From Lentilactobacillus buchneri (GTDB taxonomy: Bacteria > Bacillota > Bacilli > Lactobacillales > Lactobacillaceae), in contig NZ_CP073066.1 of the NCBI RefSeq assembly GCF_018314255.1, forward strand, positions 1,798,001-1,862,000: a DNA stretch of 64,000 bases. The letters run 5' to 3'. Position 1 is the first letter of the stretch. Each line of letters starts with the position of its first letter. Below the pieces are notes generated by a model. It was not told the origin of the DNA and made no database searches. It worked only from the letters and a program-made list of their open reading frames with translations. The position numbers and the translations under genes are program-made. Shown piece after piece: positions 35,891 to 44,344 of this stretch.

Positions 35891-35929
35891 AAAAGGACTT
35901 GAAGCCAAATTGGCTTCAAGTCCTTTTTG
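35891..35929. terminator. bidirectional terminator, originally of the surface-protein gene
   Basis: AAAAGGACTTGAAGCC / GGCTTCAAGTCCTTTTT, a perfect 16-bp stem. Removing the IS puts it seven bases past the duplicated target, directly after the surface-protein gene. It also serves the convergent gene at 35938. Confidence 0.85.
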
Positions 35930-35937
35930 TATCTGAT

Positions 35938-36354
35938 TTATTTAATTCGCAGCAACACCAAACCATGCCCGGCAATCGTCCAGAGCGCCGGCATGTGCTG
36001 AATGGCCTTGGGAAATTGATCCCAGTGGCCTGCCGGACTTTTCAATTTGTCGGTCAACGCTTGATCGGCTGGCGTCAGCCGCAGGTGCCTTTTGTCCACA
36101 TTGTCGATGGTGTAGAGCATGTACAAGTCAAATTCGTTTTTGGGGATGTTGGTCTCGCCGGTTGCCGGATCGTACTGATAGGTTCCCGGCTCCACTTCCA
36201 CGTCAAATTGCGGGGTGGCGCCCTCATACAAGCGGGGTTCTTCGGGTGCATGTGCTTTCATGGGGTCCTGGTCGCCGCTAATCAGGCTGAAACAAATTAA
36301 GGCCAGTCCAAAACAGCCAATTGCGATGACAAATAATAGTCCATATGTTTGCAT
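35938..36354 (-). CDS. membrane-anchored hypothetical protein
   Basis: A 138-residue protein with one amino-terminal membrane helix (about residues 4-25, YGLLFVIAIGCFGLALICF) and a hydrophilic domain with FDVEVEPGTYQYDPATGE. The second ATG (36354) is six bases after GGGGGA, whereas the first abuts it. No recognised family. Confidence 0.55.
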   Translation of the reverse strand: MQTYGLLFVIAIGCFGLALICFSLISGDQDPMKAHAPEEPRLYEGATPQFDVEVEPGTYQYDPATGETNIPKNEFDLYMLYTIDNVDKRHLRLTPADQALTDKLKSPAGHWDQFPKAIQHMPALWTIAGHGLVLLRIK

Positions 36355-36646
36355 GCCCATTCCCCCAAATGTTCATTAGTCCTTAATTATAGAACAATTC
36401 GTTGGTAAATAGCTAACCGACTTTGACAAACTGGTTTGGCAAGGTCAAGTCCGCGATTTGAATGTGCATAAAATAATACCGATCCGAGCCCATTCCCCTA
36501 GGGTAATAAAACCGAGGCAAATCATGCCTAAACCCAACAGCCAGTTGAATTAGAGGGCATTATCCATCGCGTTTGCCCGTAGGACTGATATAATATAATC
36601 GGAATTAAAGTGATAACATATTAGTTGGGTTATGGAGGGGATTCAT

Positions 36647-37963
36647 ATGAATAACTTAAAAATTATGGGCGCACTTGCAGGAGCATTTGCCATTGGTACA
36701 ATGATCCTTACAACTCAAGCCGACGCAGCTAAGAAGGTCAAAGTGACGTCAAACGTACCCATTACAGCAACCAAAGTCACCAATAGGAACGTTGCAATTA
36801 CCGGCAAGAACAAGATCTATAACAAAGCCGGCGTATTGAAAAACGCCAAGGCGGTGACATCAGCCAAACAGCTCAAGCAACTCGGCAATTCCCAGCGGTC
36901 AAAAGACTTCTTCAACGTCTACCGCATGGCAACGACCAACAAAGGCCAAGTCTACTACAAAGTCGTCTCCTTTGAAGGCAAGTGGCGAGGCTGGATCTAC
37001 GGGGGAAAGACCAAGGCCGACTATCAAGGTGGGATCCGCAGCGTTCAGACCACCAAAGATGTTCCGTTACCAGACGATGTAAAAAACGCAAAATTTACCC
37101 TGGGAAATCCAGGCATTTCGGGGACGAGCAACTCCTGGACGGCAATTCCATGGTCTCAATACGGTGCCCGGTTAAAGACGACTGACTCCAGGCCATACGC
37201 TAACGATGAATTGCGGGTGACGGCCGCCAAACAGCTCACCAGGCAATACTACGGCACTTTCTACTATGTGGTTGATGACACTCATCCTGAGTTCAACGGT
37301 TGGTTGAACAGCAGCAGCCTGAAAGCCGCCACAACGCCACCAACCAACACGACCACGACCGTGACCAATTATGTGCAATCGCCGCCTGAGGTTGTGACTA
37401 ACACGGTGACAAATACGGTCACGAAAACTGTTGAGGTCCCAGCCAAAAATCCATTGACAATTAACTACAATGTTTATGAGTTGGGAACGTCCCAGAACCA
37501 AGCCGTTTCCAATCAAATTTTGAAGATGTATCAAGATCAGTACGCTAGTGTTTTGAGTGAATTGACCAAGAATCCCGATACCGCGGCCACTAAGCTCAAG
37601 GATCTTGGTGACGGGCAGACGTTGAAATCTAATGACCCAACTCCGATGAACTATGCCTCAATTGCAGTTAGTTTTGACAAAGACAAGAATGTGATCACGA
37701 TCACTTTGAATTGGGTTCAACCGATAATCTTTGTCAGTGATGCTCAGATTCTTACTGGGGACGATTATTATCCAAAAAGTTACCTCTGGTCTGTGATGGA
37801 TGGGACCGGTGTCAGCTATCAGAGAGGGGATTGGTTGGATCGAGTTCAAATATCCACTGACGTAAATACTAAGCTTCCTGGAACGTACCACACCACATAT
37901 ACTTTCAAACTGATGGACGGCATGACCGCAACGGCAACGGCGACTGTCACTGTTACGAAGTGA
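36647..37963 (+). CDS. S-layer-like protein, divergent paralogue
   Basis: A 438-residue exported protein. Signal peptide 1-27 (ADA/A). Residues about 30-235 carry the brevis/buchneri S-layer amino-terminal pattern: [44 protein letters not shown] and WRGWIYGGK. Then a Thr/Val-rich linker (TTTTVTNYV, VTNTVTNTVTKTVEV) and a unique carboxyl-terminal domain. The amino-terminal part should hold it to wall polymers. GGAGGGG six bases before ATG 36647 fixes the start. It lies outside the main paralogue array and is the most diverged copy. Confidence 0.75.
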   Translation: MNNLKIMGALAGAFAIGTMILTTQADAAKKVKVTSNVPITATKVTNRNVAITGKNKIYNKAGVLKNAKAVTSAKQLKQLGNSQRSKDFFNVYRMATTNKGQVYYKVVSFEGKWRGWIYGGKTKADYQGGIRSVQTTKDVPLPDDVKNAKFTLGNPGISGTSNSWTAIPWSQYGARLKTTDSRPYANDELRVTAAKQLTRQYYGTFYYVVDDTHPEFNGWLNSSSLKAATTPPTNTTTTVTNYVQSPPEVVTNTVTNTVTKTVEVPAKNPLTINYNVYELGTSQNQAVSNQILKMYQDQYASVLSELTKNPDTAATKLKDLGDGQTLKSNDPTPMNYASIAVSFDKDKNVITITLNWVQPIIFVSDAQILTGDDYYPKSYLWSVMDGTGVSYQRGDWLDRVQISTDVNTKLPGTYHTTYTFKLMDGMTATATATVTVTK

Positions 37964-38052
37964 CCTGTCATCTTGAAGGACAGAACATTAAATTCCCGGT
38001 TGTATTCCACCCCGAACCCGTTATAATCAAAACTGTAACACAATATAATACG

Positions 38053-38125
38053 TGGTCTGGGGTGCCCCAACGGCTGAGATGATACCCATGGAACCTGATA
38101 CAGTTAGGACTGTCGCAGGAAGACC
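38053..38125 (+). promoter_or_regulatory. TPP riboswitch upstream of tenA
   Basis: Landmarks in order: GGGGTGCCCC, GGCTGAGATGATACCC, GGAACCTGATACAGTTAGGACTG and CGCAGGAAGA. A classic compact THI-box. Confidence 0.92.
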
Positions 38126-38171
38126 GATCCAAAATGTTTTTTATAACGCAAATGAGGATCATCAAACACGC

Positions 38172-38210
38172 AAAGACCAGGGGCAATTTAGCTGCCGCTG
38201 GTCTTTTTTT
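38172..38210 (+). terminator. riboswitch terminator before tenA
   Basis: AAAGACCAG ... CTGGTCTTTTTTT with an internal GGCA / TGCC, 32 bases before tenA. It is the expected off-state structure. Confidence 0.88.
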
Positions 38211-38241
38211 GCCGGTACCCGCCACGACAGGAGGAAATACC

Positions 38242-38955
38242 ATGTCATTATCCCAAGATATCTTGTTTGAAGCTCAACCCTATTTGATTGCCAACGAGAA
38301 ACACCCATTTGTTCAAGGAATTATCAAAGGGCAGTTATCACAGGAACAACTCCGTTACTACGACGAGCAGGACATCGCCTTTGAGTATAACGAAGTTGCG
38401 GTCATCAATGCGCTCATAAACCACAGCACGACCACCGACCAGGCACTGTTGTTCCACAAACGGCAGGACATGCAGCTTCATATGCTGGATGATTGGCTCA
38501 AACGGGAACCGGCGTCGATGCCCCATGACTGGGAATCATTGAAGCAAACCACCATTCAGCCGATTAACCAACTCTATCGCCAGCACATGGCAGCCACCAT
38601 TCAAACTCACAGTGTCCTGCAGATTTTGCCGTCATTTGCGGCGGGGGAGTGGATGTACGTTGAATTGGGGAAATTTGTTGCGACTCAGACCAGAGTTAAA
38701 GAAGAGCCCTTCCAAAGTTTCCTTTCAATGAGCGGGGATGATTTTCTGGGGCCAAACGGCTATATCCAGCAATTCTTTGATATCATCGATCACGAAGCCG
38801 AGTCAGCGACCCCACGTGAGCAGGAGCAAGCCAAGCAGACATTCTTGAAGAGCTGCCTTTTGGAGTGGTATTTCTGGGACGCGGCTTATAAACTGATTAC
38901 TTGGGATGACTGGAAGAAAAATGCATTAGGTGGTAAAGGCGGAGTGACGTTGTAA
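38242..38955 (+). CDS. tenA: TenA-family thiamine salvage protein
   Basis: A 237-residue all-helical TenA/THI-4 fold protein. TenA enzymes hydrolyse thiamine breakdown products to recover HMP. The pyrimidine-stacking Tyr and Phe (RYYDEQDIAFEYNE) and the late SCLLEWYFWDAAY glutamate are present. The usual catalytic-cysteine segment (LLPCPWxY) reads LPSFAAGEWMYVELG, so there is no Cys and this is closer to the TenA_E subgroup. GGAGGAAA precedes the ATG. Control by its own TPP riboswitch supports a role in the thiamine pathway with the distant thiMDE operon. Confidence 0.85.
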   Translation: MSLSQDILFEAQPYLIANEKHPFVQGIIKGQLSQEQLRYYDEQDIAFEYNEVAVINALINHSTTTDQALLFHKRQDMQLHMLDDWLKREPASMPHDWESLKQTTIQPINQLYRQHMAATIQTHSVLQILPSFAAGEWMYVELGKFVATQTRVKEEPFQSFLSMSGDDFLGPNGYIQQFFDIIDHEAESATPREQEQAKQTFLKSCLLEWYFWDAAYKLITWDDWKKNALGGKGGVTL

Positions 38956-38972
38956 TGAAGCAGATAAATTGC

Positions 38973-39000
38973 TTGACGATATGTGTGAATCGAATATAAT
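38973..39000 (+). promoter_or_regulatory. promoter of RelB/YafQ operon
   Basis: TTGACG, 16 bases, TATAAT. An imperfect inverted repeat TTGTAA ... TTACACAA (39003-39026) follows and could be the antitoxin operator. Confidence 0.65.
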
Positions 39001-39044
39001 TATTGTAAGACGCAGGTATTACACAATCAAAAGAGGTGATTTCA

Positions 39045-39305
39045 TTGGCAGTGGATATGAAGAATAAGACAATTTCTACCCGAGTCAACGAAAAAATAGC
39101 AGAAAAGGCAAAACAAAATTTAGCCAATGTCGGAATTACAGTCTCGGAATATCTTCGATTGGCATTGATCTCAGCCGCAGAAGATGGTGTGAGCGATCTA
39201 TTGAACTCCCCAGAAGCAATGCAAGCGAAGTTTGAAGCTGAACACGGTCAGACCCTCAACATTGGAAGTGTTGAAGATTACAAACGGTGGTCGGACAAAT
39301 TATAA
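39045..39305 (+). CDS. RelB/DinJ-family antitoxin
   Basis: An 86-residue protein. Its amino-terminal ribbon-helix-helix has KNKTISTRVNEKIAEKAKQNL and VGITVSEYLRLAL (residues about 6-42), the RelB/DinJ pattern. The acidic tail would cover the toxin. TTG 39045 is chosen because AGAGGTG lies six bases upstream; the earlier GTG is inside that site. The toxin gene overlaps its 3' end by 19 bases. Confidence 0.8.
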   Translation: MAVDMKNKTISTRVNEKIAEKAKQNLANVGITVSEYLRLALISAAEDGVSDLLNSPEAMQAKFEAEHGQTLNIGSVEDYKRWSDKL

Positions 39306-39610
39306 CTCAACTTCAAATTAAGGCAACTGGACAATATGTACGAAGTTTGAAACGATTGAAAAAGAAGCATTATCCTGTTGAGTTGATTGAGGACTGTCTC
39401 CGTGCAATTCTTAATAAAGATCACGACACTTTGATCAAAATTCACGATCATCCATTGGTTGGGCAATGGCGTGGGTATCGTGAGTTTCATCCTGCACGCA
39501 TTGGAAAGGCGAGTAGTCAACTTGATAAGTGGGTCGTGGTTTATCAAATCGATAGCGATGAATTAGTGCTTATCTTGATTGAAACGGGCAATCTTAATGT
39601 GCTGAAATGA
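39287..39610 (+). CDS. YafQ-family toxin with altered active site
   Basis: A 107-residue protein with the YafQ core HDHPLVGQWRGYREFHPARIG and KWVVVYQIDSDELVLILIETG. The last motif, TG-x-H in active YafQ (His87 in E. coli), reads TGNLNVLK, so the main catalytic histidine is missing. It may be inactive or act only as co-repressor. The start codon is uncertain: GTG 39287 has no good ribosome binding site, and coupling to the antitoxin frame is likely. Confidence 0.7.
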   Translation: MVGQIITQLQIKATGQYVRSLKRLKKKHYPVELIEDCLRAILNKDHDTLIKIHDHPLVGQWRGYREFHPARIGKASSQLDKWVVVYQIDSDELVLILIETGNLNVLK

Positions 39611-39633
39611 TTCTTCGCAAAACCTTTAAAACA

Positions 39634-39683
39634 TAAAAATGAGCTGTATCTCCTAATGGTAATTGGAGGTACAGCTCATTTTT
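39634..39683. terminator. bidirectional terminator
   Basis: AAAAATGAGCTGTAtCTCC / GGAGgTACAGCTCATTTTT between convergent genes. Confidence 0.85.
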
Positions 39684-39776
39684 AGCTGGTCTTTGTGCTA
39701 TTAAGTTGGCTCGGAATGCATAAGGCCGAAAAGGTATTTGACTAATGCTCAAAGTCTAACCAATTTACTACGCACA

Positions 39777-40325
39777 CTATCCGTTCACATGCCCAGCGAA
39801 ACTTGGCATAAACGCACTACTGATCGTCTCAACATCGACGTTCTGTCCTGGTTGCGGTGCGGCCACAAATTGGTTATTGCCGATATAGATGGCAACGTGA
39901 TGCGTGGCACCTTCATCACCCCAGAATAACAGGTCGCCCGGTTGTGCTTCAGAGACAGCTTCTTTGGTAACGTGGCTTTCCTGAGTCACGGTGTAGTGGC
40001 CGAGGCTGATGCCGGCTGCTTTTTGGTAGACGTAGTCGGTCAAACCGGAGCAGTCCATGCCTTGGAGCGATTCGCCGCCCCAGACGTAGGGGATGTTCTG
40101 GGTTGCCAGCTGCTTAGCCAGGCTAACCACGGCATCGGCTCTTGAATCGTTGCTGTTGACCGTTGCCTTGGGTGTGCCGGCATTTGGATTGTAATAGTTG
40201 GTGCTGGCTTGTTGATTGTAAGTTGCGTTGGTGTTGTTATAAGTATCTGCGCTGGCAGTTGTCGCAACGCCACCCATGATGGCACCGGCTACCGCAAAGC
40301 TCAGAATGAATTTCGTGAATTTCAA
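39777..40325 (-). CDS. secreted NlpC/P60 cell-wall peptidase
   Basis: A 182-residue exported protein: signal peptide 1-27 (ASA/D), an Asn/Tyr/Thr-rich linker to about residue 60, then a compact NlpC/P60 domain with catalytic Cys92 (MDCSGL) and His143 (THHVAIYIG). It should cut the peptide stem of peptidoglycan (D-Glu to Lys/DAP type). TTG 40325 follows CGAGGTG by six bases. No wall-binding LysM repeat. Single gene. Confidence 0.87.
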   Translation of the reverse strand: MKFTKFILSFAVAGAIMGGVATTASADTYNNTNATYNQQASTNYYNPNAGTPKATVNSNDSRADAVVSLAKQLATQNIPYVWGGESLQGMDCSGLTDYVYQKAAGISLGHYTVTQESHVTKEAVSEAQPGDLLFWGDEGATHHVAIYIGNNQFVAAPQPGQNVDVETISSAFMPSFAGHVNG

Positions 40326-40607
40326 TGAAGACACCTCGTTATTAGATTTGGTAGGGTCATCATAAGCCCGCAACTTTTCAAGAAGGTTACAGGAATTTTG
40401 TGGTCTATTGACGAAAGATGTCAGGCTGAAATAGTGTTAAAGATTTGGTAGCGAAAGGTTAAAGAATTTTCTGGGAGCGTTGACTTTGTTGGGTGAGATC
40501 CGCTAGAAATCATTAAAATGACCAGGTTGGTTTATAAAATATACTCAAATCTTTATACTTTTTACTAAAATTGGTCAATACCACCCTAAAAGTATTGATT
40601 ATCAGTA

Positions 40608-40621
40608 AGAAAACGCTTACA
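40608..40621 (+). promoter_or_regulatory. candidate cre site of the HPr-like gene
   Basis: AGAAAACGCTTACA matches cre at all core positions. It overlaps the likely -10 region (TTGATT, 17 bases, TACACT), so CcpA would repress. The rest of the gene-free stretch 40326-40673 shows nothing else. Confidence 0.55.
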
Positions 40622-40673
40622 CTATAAAATAAATTTAACTGGTTACTATACTTTTAACAAAGAGGGAAATGTC

Positions 40674-40964
40674 ATGGAAAAAAGTAGGTTCAAAGTACTC
40701 GCAGAAACGGGCATCATGTCGCGGCCGGCAACCCGGTTGGTCATGGCTGCCCAGGAATATACATCAGACGTCACGTTAACGTACAACGACCGCACGGTGA
40801 ATCTCAAGTCAATCATGGGTGTCATGTCACTGGGAATTCCCCAGGATAGTTACATTGAAATTGAAATTAATGGCGATGATGAAAAAGAAGCGATGGCAGG
40901 CATCGAGGACTACCTCCAAAAAGAAGAGATCGTTGAAAAGGTCACCATGGACGCGGACGCATAA
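40674..40964 (+). CDS. HPr-family protein lacking His15 (Crh-like)
   Basis: A 96-residue HPr-fold protein. The active-site loop GIHARPAT of true HPr reads GIMSRPAT, so residue 15 is Met and cannot accept phosphate from enzyme I. The regulatory serine is kept at position 46 in NLKSIMGVMSLG, the target of HPr kinase. This is the feature set of B. subtilis Crh, a pure CcpA co-effector. The tail after residue 88 is longer than usual HPr. Start ATG after AGAGGGAAA. With an upstream cre site it may feed back on its own synthesis. Confidence 0.85.
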   Translation: MEKSRFKVLAETGIMSRPATRLVMAAQEYTSDVTLTYNDRTVNLKSIMGVMSLGIPQDSYIEIEINGDDEKEAMAGIEDYLQKEEIVEKVTMDADA

Positions 40965-40993
40965 CGTCGATTAAAATCCAGCACTTCAAATCC

Positions 40994-41028
40994 AGTGGTC
41001 GGACAATCCAGTTTGTCGACCACTTTTT
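40994..41028 (+). terminator. intrinsic terminator of the HPr-like gene
   Basis: AGTGGTCGgACAA / TTTGTCGACCACT then T5. Confidence 0.85.
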
Positions 41029-41071
41029 ATGTGGCTTCAAAGACTAAATTCCAGTAATCACCGCACTGGAT

Positions 41072-41080
41072 TGGTATAAT
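41072..41080 (+). promoter_or_regulatory. extended -10 promoter of the S53 protease gene
   Basis: TGGTATAAT. It ends two bases before the first ATG of the frame (41083), so that ATG cannot be the start codon, and translation begins at TTG 41116. Confidence 0.65.
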
Positions 41081-41115
41081 AAATGCATACTATATTAAAG
41101 AAAAGAGTGATTCAT

Positions 41116-43038
41116 TTGAGGGGAAAGCAAATTGTGATCACAGCGTTAAGCAGCCTGCTGGTACTGGGTACCGGGCTGGCAATCAGCGCCGATCAAGCCA
41201 AAGCTGCCGAGAAGAAATCGGTTGTCAACGTGACCTTTAAGCCCAGCGATGAGAACGAGCTGACCGACTACGTTTACAACACGGTTGATCCAACCAGCAG
41301 CCAGTATCATCAATATTTGACACCGAGTGCCTTCGCAGACAAATTCGGCCAGTCAGACAGTTACATACAAGCATTTCAAGATTATTTAGCCAAATATCAC
41401 GTCCAGGCCCAGGCGTTTCCTGGCAACCTGTCGATGAAATTGACCGGGACTTCGACCAACCTGCAGAAGGCTTTCAAGGCGAAGTACGTGCCAGCCAAGA
41501 AGAAGGGGTATCATCCAACCACGTCCTACAAATTACCGGGACAGTTGTCCGATAAGGTGGTTGCCGTGATTGGCCTGTATTCGACGAACCCAAATAAGAA
41601 GACTAAGAAGACGACCAAGACCGCAACCAAGGCCAAGAAGACGACTAAGAAGTCTGCCACCCACAGTGACACGACCACTTTGTCGACGACCGACACCAAG
41701 CCGAACATCAAGTACACCGGCAATGCCTTCTCGAAGAAGTACGGTGCTGCCAAATTTGCCAAAGCTTACCAAGTCGATGATTTGTACGACCAAGGCCTTG
41801 AAGGGTCCGGTCAGCGCATCGGGATTATCAATGATAGTGACGTGCGGGATGCCGACATGCTGACCTACTGGAAGCAAGCCGGCGTTAACGACGACATCAG
41901 CCGGGTTCACCACATTTACACCGTGGCGACCCAGGCTCAGGCTCAAGCTGATTTGAATAAGTCAATCAGTGCCGCTCAGATGGAGGCCACTTTGGATGCT
42001 CAATCTGCTTCAGCGATTGCGCCAGAGGCCCAGATCGACCTTTATACAGCCGTTCAGTATGGCACCAAGACGACTTTGACATCAGCCTTTTACAACAACT
42101 TCATGACTGCAGTCTCAGACAACAACGACAAGCAGATCACCACCAGTATGGCGCCGGCCTTTGAAACCAAATCCAACTGGCCTGACCCAAGTGCTTCACT
42201 GAGCCAATACAGTCACGCATTTAACCTGCTGTTGGAACAGGCGGCCGTTCAAGGAATCACCGTCTTCAAAGCCAGCGGCGACCGTGGTCCATATGCACTT
42301 TCAGGTGCCAAAGAGAACCACATCATGTCCACTTCACCATACGAAGTTGAAGTCGGCGGAACCACTTTGCCATACCAAAAGATTATCGATGGCAATCTGA
42401 TCTCCGTGAACAAGGAACGGGCTTGGGGCGACACTTACTCCAGACCTGCCTATGACACCAAATACAGCAGCTTCGCCGGTGGTGGCGGTGGCTTCTCAGA
42501 CATCAACCCAACCCCGAGATATCAAATCGGCGTTCCGGGGGTTAATACCTTTAGAGCCATGAACTACCTGACCTTCAAGAATGGTAAATACTCGATCACT
42601 AAGAATCCTCACGTCATCACAGGTACCAAGACTGGCTGGAACCTGCCTGACGTTGCCGGTAACGCCGATCCATTGACCGGTTACGCTTCAATTGTTTCCG
42701 GACCGAAGTACACTTTTAACCCTGAGACTAAGAAGGCCACCAAGGCCAACGGAATTCTGTGGCGGATCGATGGCGGAACCAGCTTCACCGCGCCACAAAT
42801 GGCCGCTGCTAATGCAGTTATGAATAGTGGCCGCCAGACGCCAATCGGTTTCTGGAACCCACAGATTTACAAGTACGCCCAAGAATCCGACAGTCCATTT
42901 AACGTCCTTGACGACGCGGACTTCAACGACAACTTGTACTACACTGGCCAACCGGGCAAGCTGTACAACCAGGCTACTGGACTTGGCACAATCAACTTCA
43001 ACAAGCTTTATAACAAGTTCAACAATGCTAATAATTAG
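41116..43038 (+). CDS. secreted S53-family (kumamolisin-like) serine-carboxyl protease
   Basis: A 640-residue exported proenzyme. Signal peptide 1-30 (KA/A); pro-kumamolisin activation domain (about 35-165); a Lys/Thr-rich linker (TKKTTKTATKAKKTTKK); then the catalytic domain with the Glu/Asp pair in EATLDAQ, oxyanion Asp in SGDRGP and nucleophile Ser556 in DGGTSFTAP. VLDDADFN near the end is the calcium loop. Such enzymes work at acidic pH, which suits a medium acidified by lactate. Unusual for lactobacilli but seen in this group. Confidence 0.88.
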   Translation: MRGKQIVITALSSLLVLGTGLAISADQAKAAEKKSVVNVTFKPSDENELTDYVYNTVDPTSSQYHQYLTPSAFADKFGQSDSYIQAFQDYLAKYHVQAQAFPGNLSMKLTGTSTNLQKAFKAKYVPAKKKGYHPTTSYKLPGQLSDKVVAVIGLYSTNPNKKTKKTTKTATKAKKTTKKSATHSDTTTLSTTDTKPNIKYTGNAFSKKYGAAKFAKAYQVDDLYDQGLEGSGQRIGIINDSDVRDADMLTYWKQAGVNDDISRVHHIYTVATQAQAQADLNKSISAAQMEATLDAQSASAIAPEAQIDLYTAVQYGTKTTLTSAFYNNFMTAVSDNNDKQITTSMAPAFETKSNWPDPSASLSQYSHAFNLLLEQAAVQGITVFKASGDRGPYALSGAKENHIMSTSPYEVEVGGTTLPYQKIIDGNLISVNKERAWGDTYSRPAYDTKYSSFAGGGGGFSDINPTPRYQIGVPGVNTFRAMNYLTFKNGKYSITKNPHVITGTKTGWNLPDVAGNADPLTGYASIVSGPKYTFNPETKKATKANGILWRIDGGTSFTAPQMAAANAVMNSGRQTPIGFWNPQIYKYAQESDSPFNVLDDADFNDNLYYTGQPGKLYNQATGLGTINFNKLYNKFNNANN

Positions 43039-43087
43039 CAATATGTAAGGTCACAATGAGTGCTGAGCTTGGTAGCGACGAGAACTG

Positions 43088-43125
43088 AACCCCTTGAATT
43101 GGAGAAATCTAATTCAAGGGGTTTT
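43088..43125 (+). terminator. intrinsic terminator of the S53 gene
   Basis: AACCCCTTGAATT / AATTCAAGGGGTT then TTT. Confidence 0.85.
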
Positions 43126-43310
43126 ATATTACTATATCCTGCTCACCGGATATATAATCCTGTCATCGTCCAAACTCGAGGTTATGGATTGCAAGTTAGC
43201 CAACTTTTGTTTTATCATCACTTTATCTTAGGTTATAATTATTCTAGACATAGTTAATGTAATCAAGATTTATATTTTTGCTATGAAAGACTTATATGGA
43301 AGGCTAAGTG

Positions 43311-43895
43311 ATGGAACACTTCTTTACGATCGGATTGCCATATTGGCCATCTCACAAGCAATATATTTTTAATCAATACGTGGAACGTGAAATTCAAAAT
43401 GATGAATATGCCTTCAGACAGCTGATTGTCATTTTAACAAAAATGTCTCAGCTTAAATATGATGTTGATACCGGCATTATTGAAAAGATGGTTAAGGATC
43501 CTAAGGGGCATTTGGTGTTTAGCACATACGTTACGGACAAGTTTGGACGGCTGGTTAATTCAAAAATTATCGAGTTGCTTAATCGTAGTGATAGGCCTTG
43601 CTATGAAATTCGGATTAATGCTGCATACGAAAAACGACGAATCTTATTTATTACTTCTAGGCCTACACTAAGTGATCCAAAAGAACACCAACCTGGCGGT
43701 TATTATATTCATTTTGGATTTACCAAAAGTGAATTAACGGATCCGGTTCGTATGAATGAATTGACCAATGGCTTAGCCAGTGATTCAGTGGACGTTATTA
43801 CTAAAATTGAAAATCAGCATTTCTCTGAAGACATTTTTAGAAGATGGAAAGTCGCACCATATTCTAGGAAACATTTGGAAGGAGGAGCCCAATAA
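43311..43895 (+). CDS. putative toxin of a toxin-antitoxin-chaperone operon
   Basis: A 194-residue soluble protein, first gene of three. The stretch CYEIRINAAYEKRRILFITSR resembles the central sheet of RelE/HigB toxins, but the protein is about twice the usual toxin length and the match is weak. ATG 43311 follows GGAAGG by seven bases. Its stop codon overlaps the antitoxin ATG by one base (TAATG). The toxin identity rests mainly on gene order: toxin, HTH antitoxin, SecB-like chaperone, as in the M. tuberculosis higB1-higA1-Rv1957 operon. Confidence 0.5.
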   Translation: MEHFFTIGLPYWPSHKQYIFNQYVEREIQNDEYAFRQLIVILTKMSQLKYDVDTGIIEKMVKDPKGHLVFSTYVTDKFGRLVNSKIIELLNRSDRPCYEIRINAAYEKRRILFITSRPTLSDPKEHQPGGYYIHFGFTKSELTDPVRMNELTNGLASDSVDVITKIENQHFSEDIFRRWKVAPYSRKHLEGGAQ

Positions 43896-44341
43896 TGAAC
43901 GATGAGATTAGACAACGTAAACAAAACTTTCAGGAACTTTTTAATTCAGATCGTGTCAATAATTTCTTGAATTCTGAGTATTTTGAGCTTTCCCAGCAAA
44001 TCATGAATCTTGAACATGAATTAAAGCTTGACCAAAAACAAACCGCTAATGTTTTGGGGATGTCGTTACAACTTTTTCTGCAGTTTGAAATGGGTGTCTC
44101 GACTGATGTGCACGCATACCACTCTATTATTAGAAGGTTAAATCAAGCAAAAGACCAGCAAAAAGATGATTTGGATTTAACAGTCGTAATCCGCAATTCT
44201 CAGTCACTCTCTGATTCAGTTACTGTTCCTGTTAAAGATCTGGGTTCACAGGCGGCTAATGAGTCTGTATCCGCTTTGTCTAAGAGTGTCAGCTTTGATA
44301 GTAGTTCTGAGAAAGTGACATCTTTGACCGGCTGGAGGTAA
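43895..44341 (+). CDS. HTH antitoxin with C-terminal extension (possible chaperone-addiction region)
   Basis: A 148-residue protein: an HTH-type domain in the first 90 residues (LEHELKLDQKQTANVLGMSL and LFLQFEMGV fit an XRE core), then a Ser/Val/Asp-rich low-complexity tail of about 60 residues ending SLTGWR. In TAC systems a hydrophobic carboxyl-terminal tail (ChAD) of the antitoxin is bound by the SecB-like chaperone. The tail here, with its final Trp, is a candidate. Coupled to genes on both sides by overlapping or near-overlapping stop and start codons. Confidence 0.6.
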   Translation: MNDEIRQRKQNFQELFNSDRVNNFLNSEYFELSQQIMNLEHELKLDQKQTANVLGMSLQLFLQFEMGVSTDVHAYHSIIRRLNQAKDQQKDDLDLTVVIRNSQSLSDSVTVPVKDLGSQAANESVSALSKSVSFDSSSEKVTSLTGWR

Positions 44342-44344
44342 TGA

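Noticed and set aside
43060..43257. 65-codon plus-strand frame between the S53 gene and the TAC operon
   Set aside because: It crosses the terminator hairpin, has no ribosome binding site and shows no protein-like composition.
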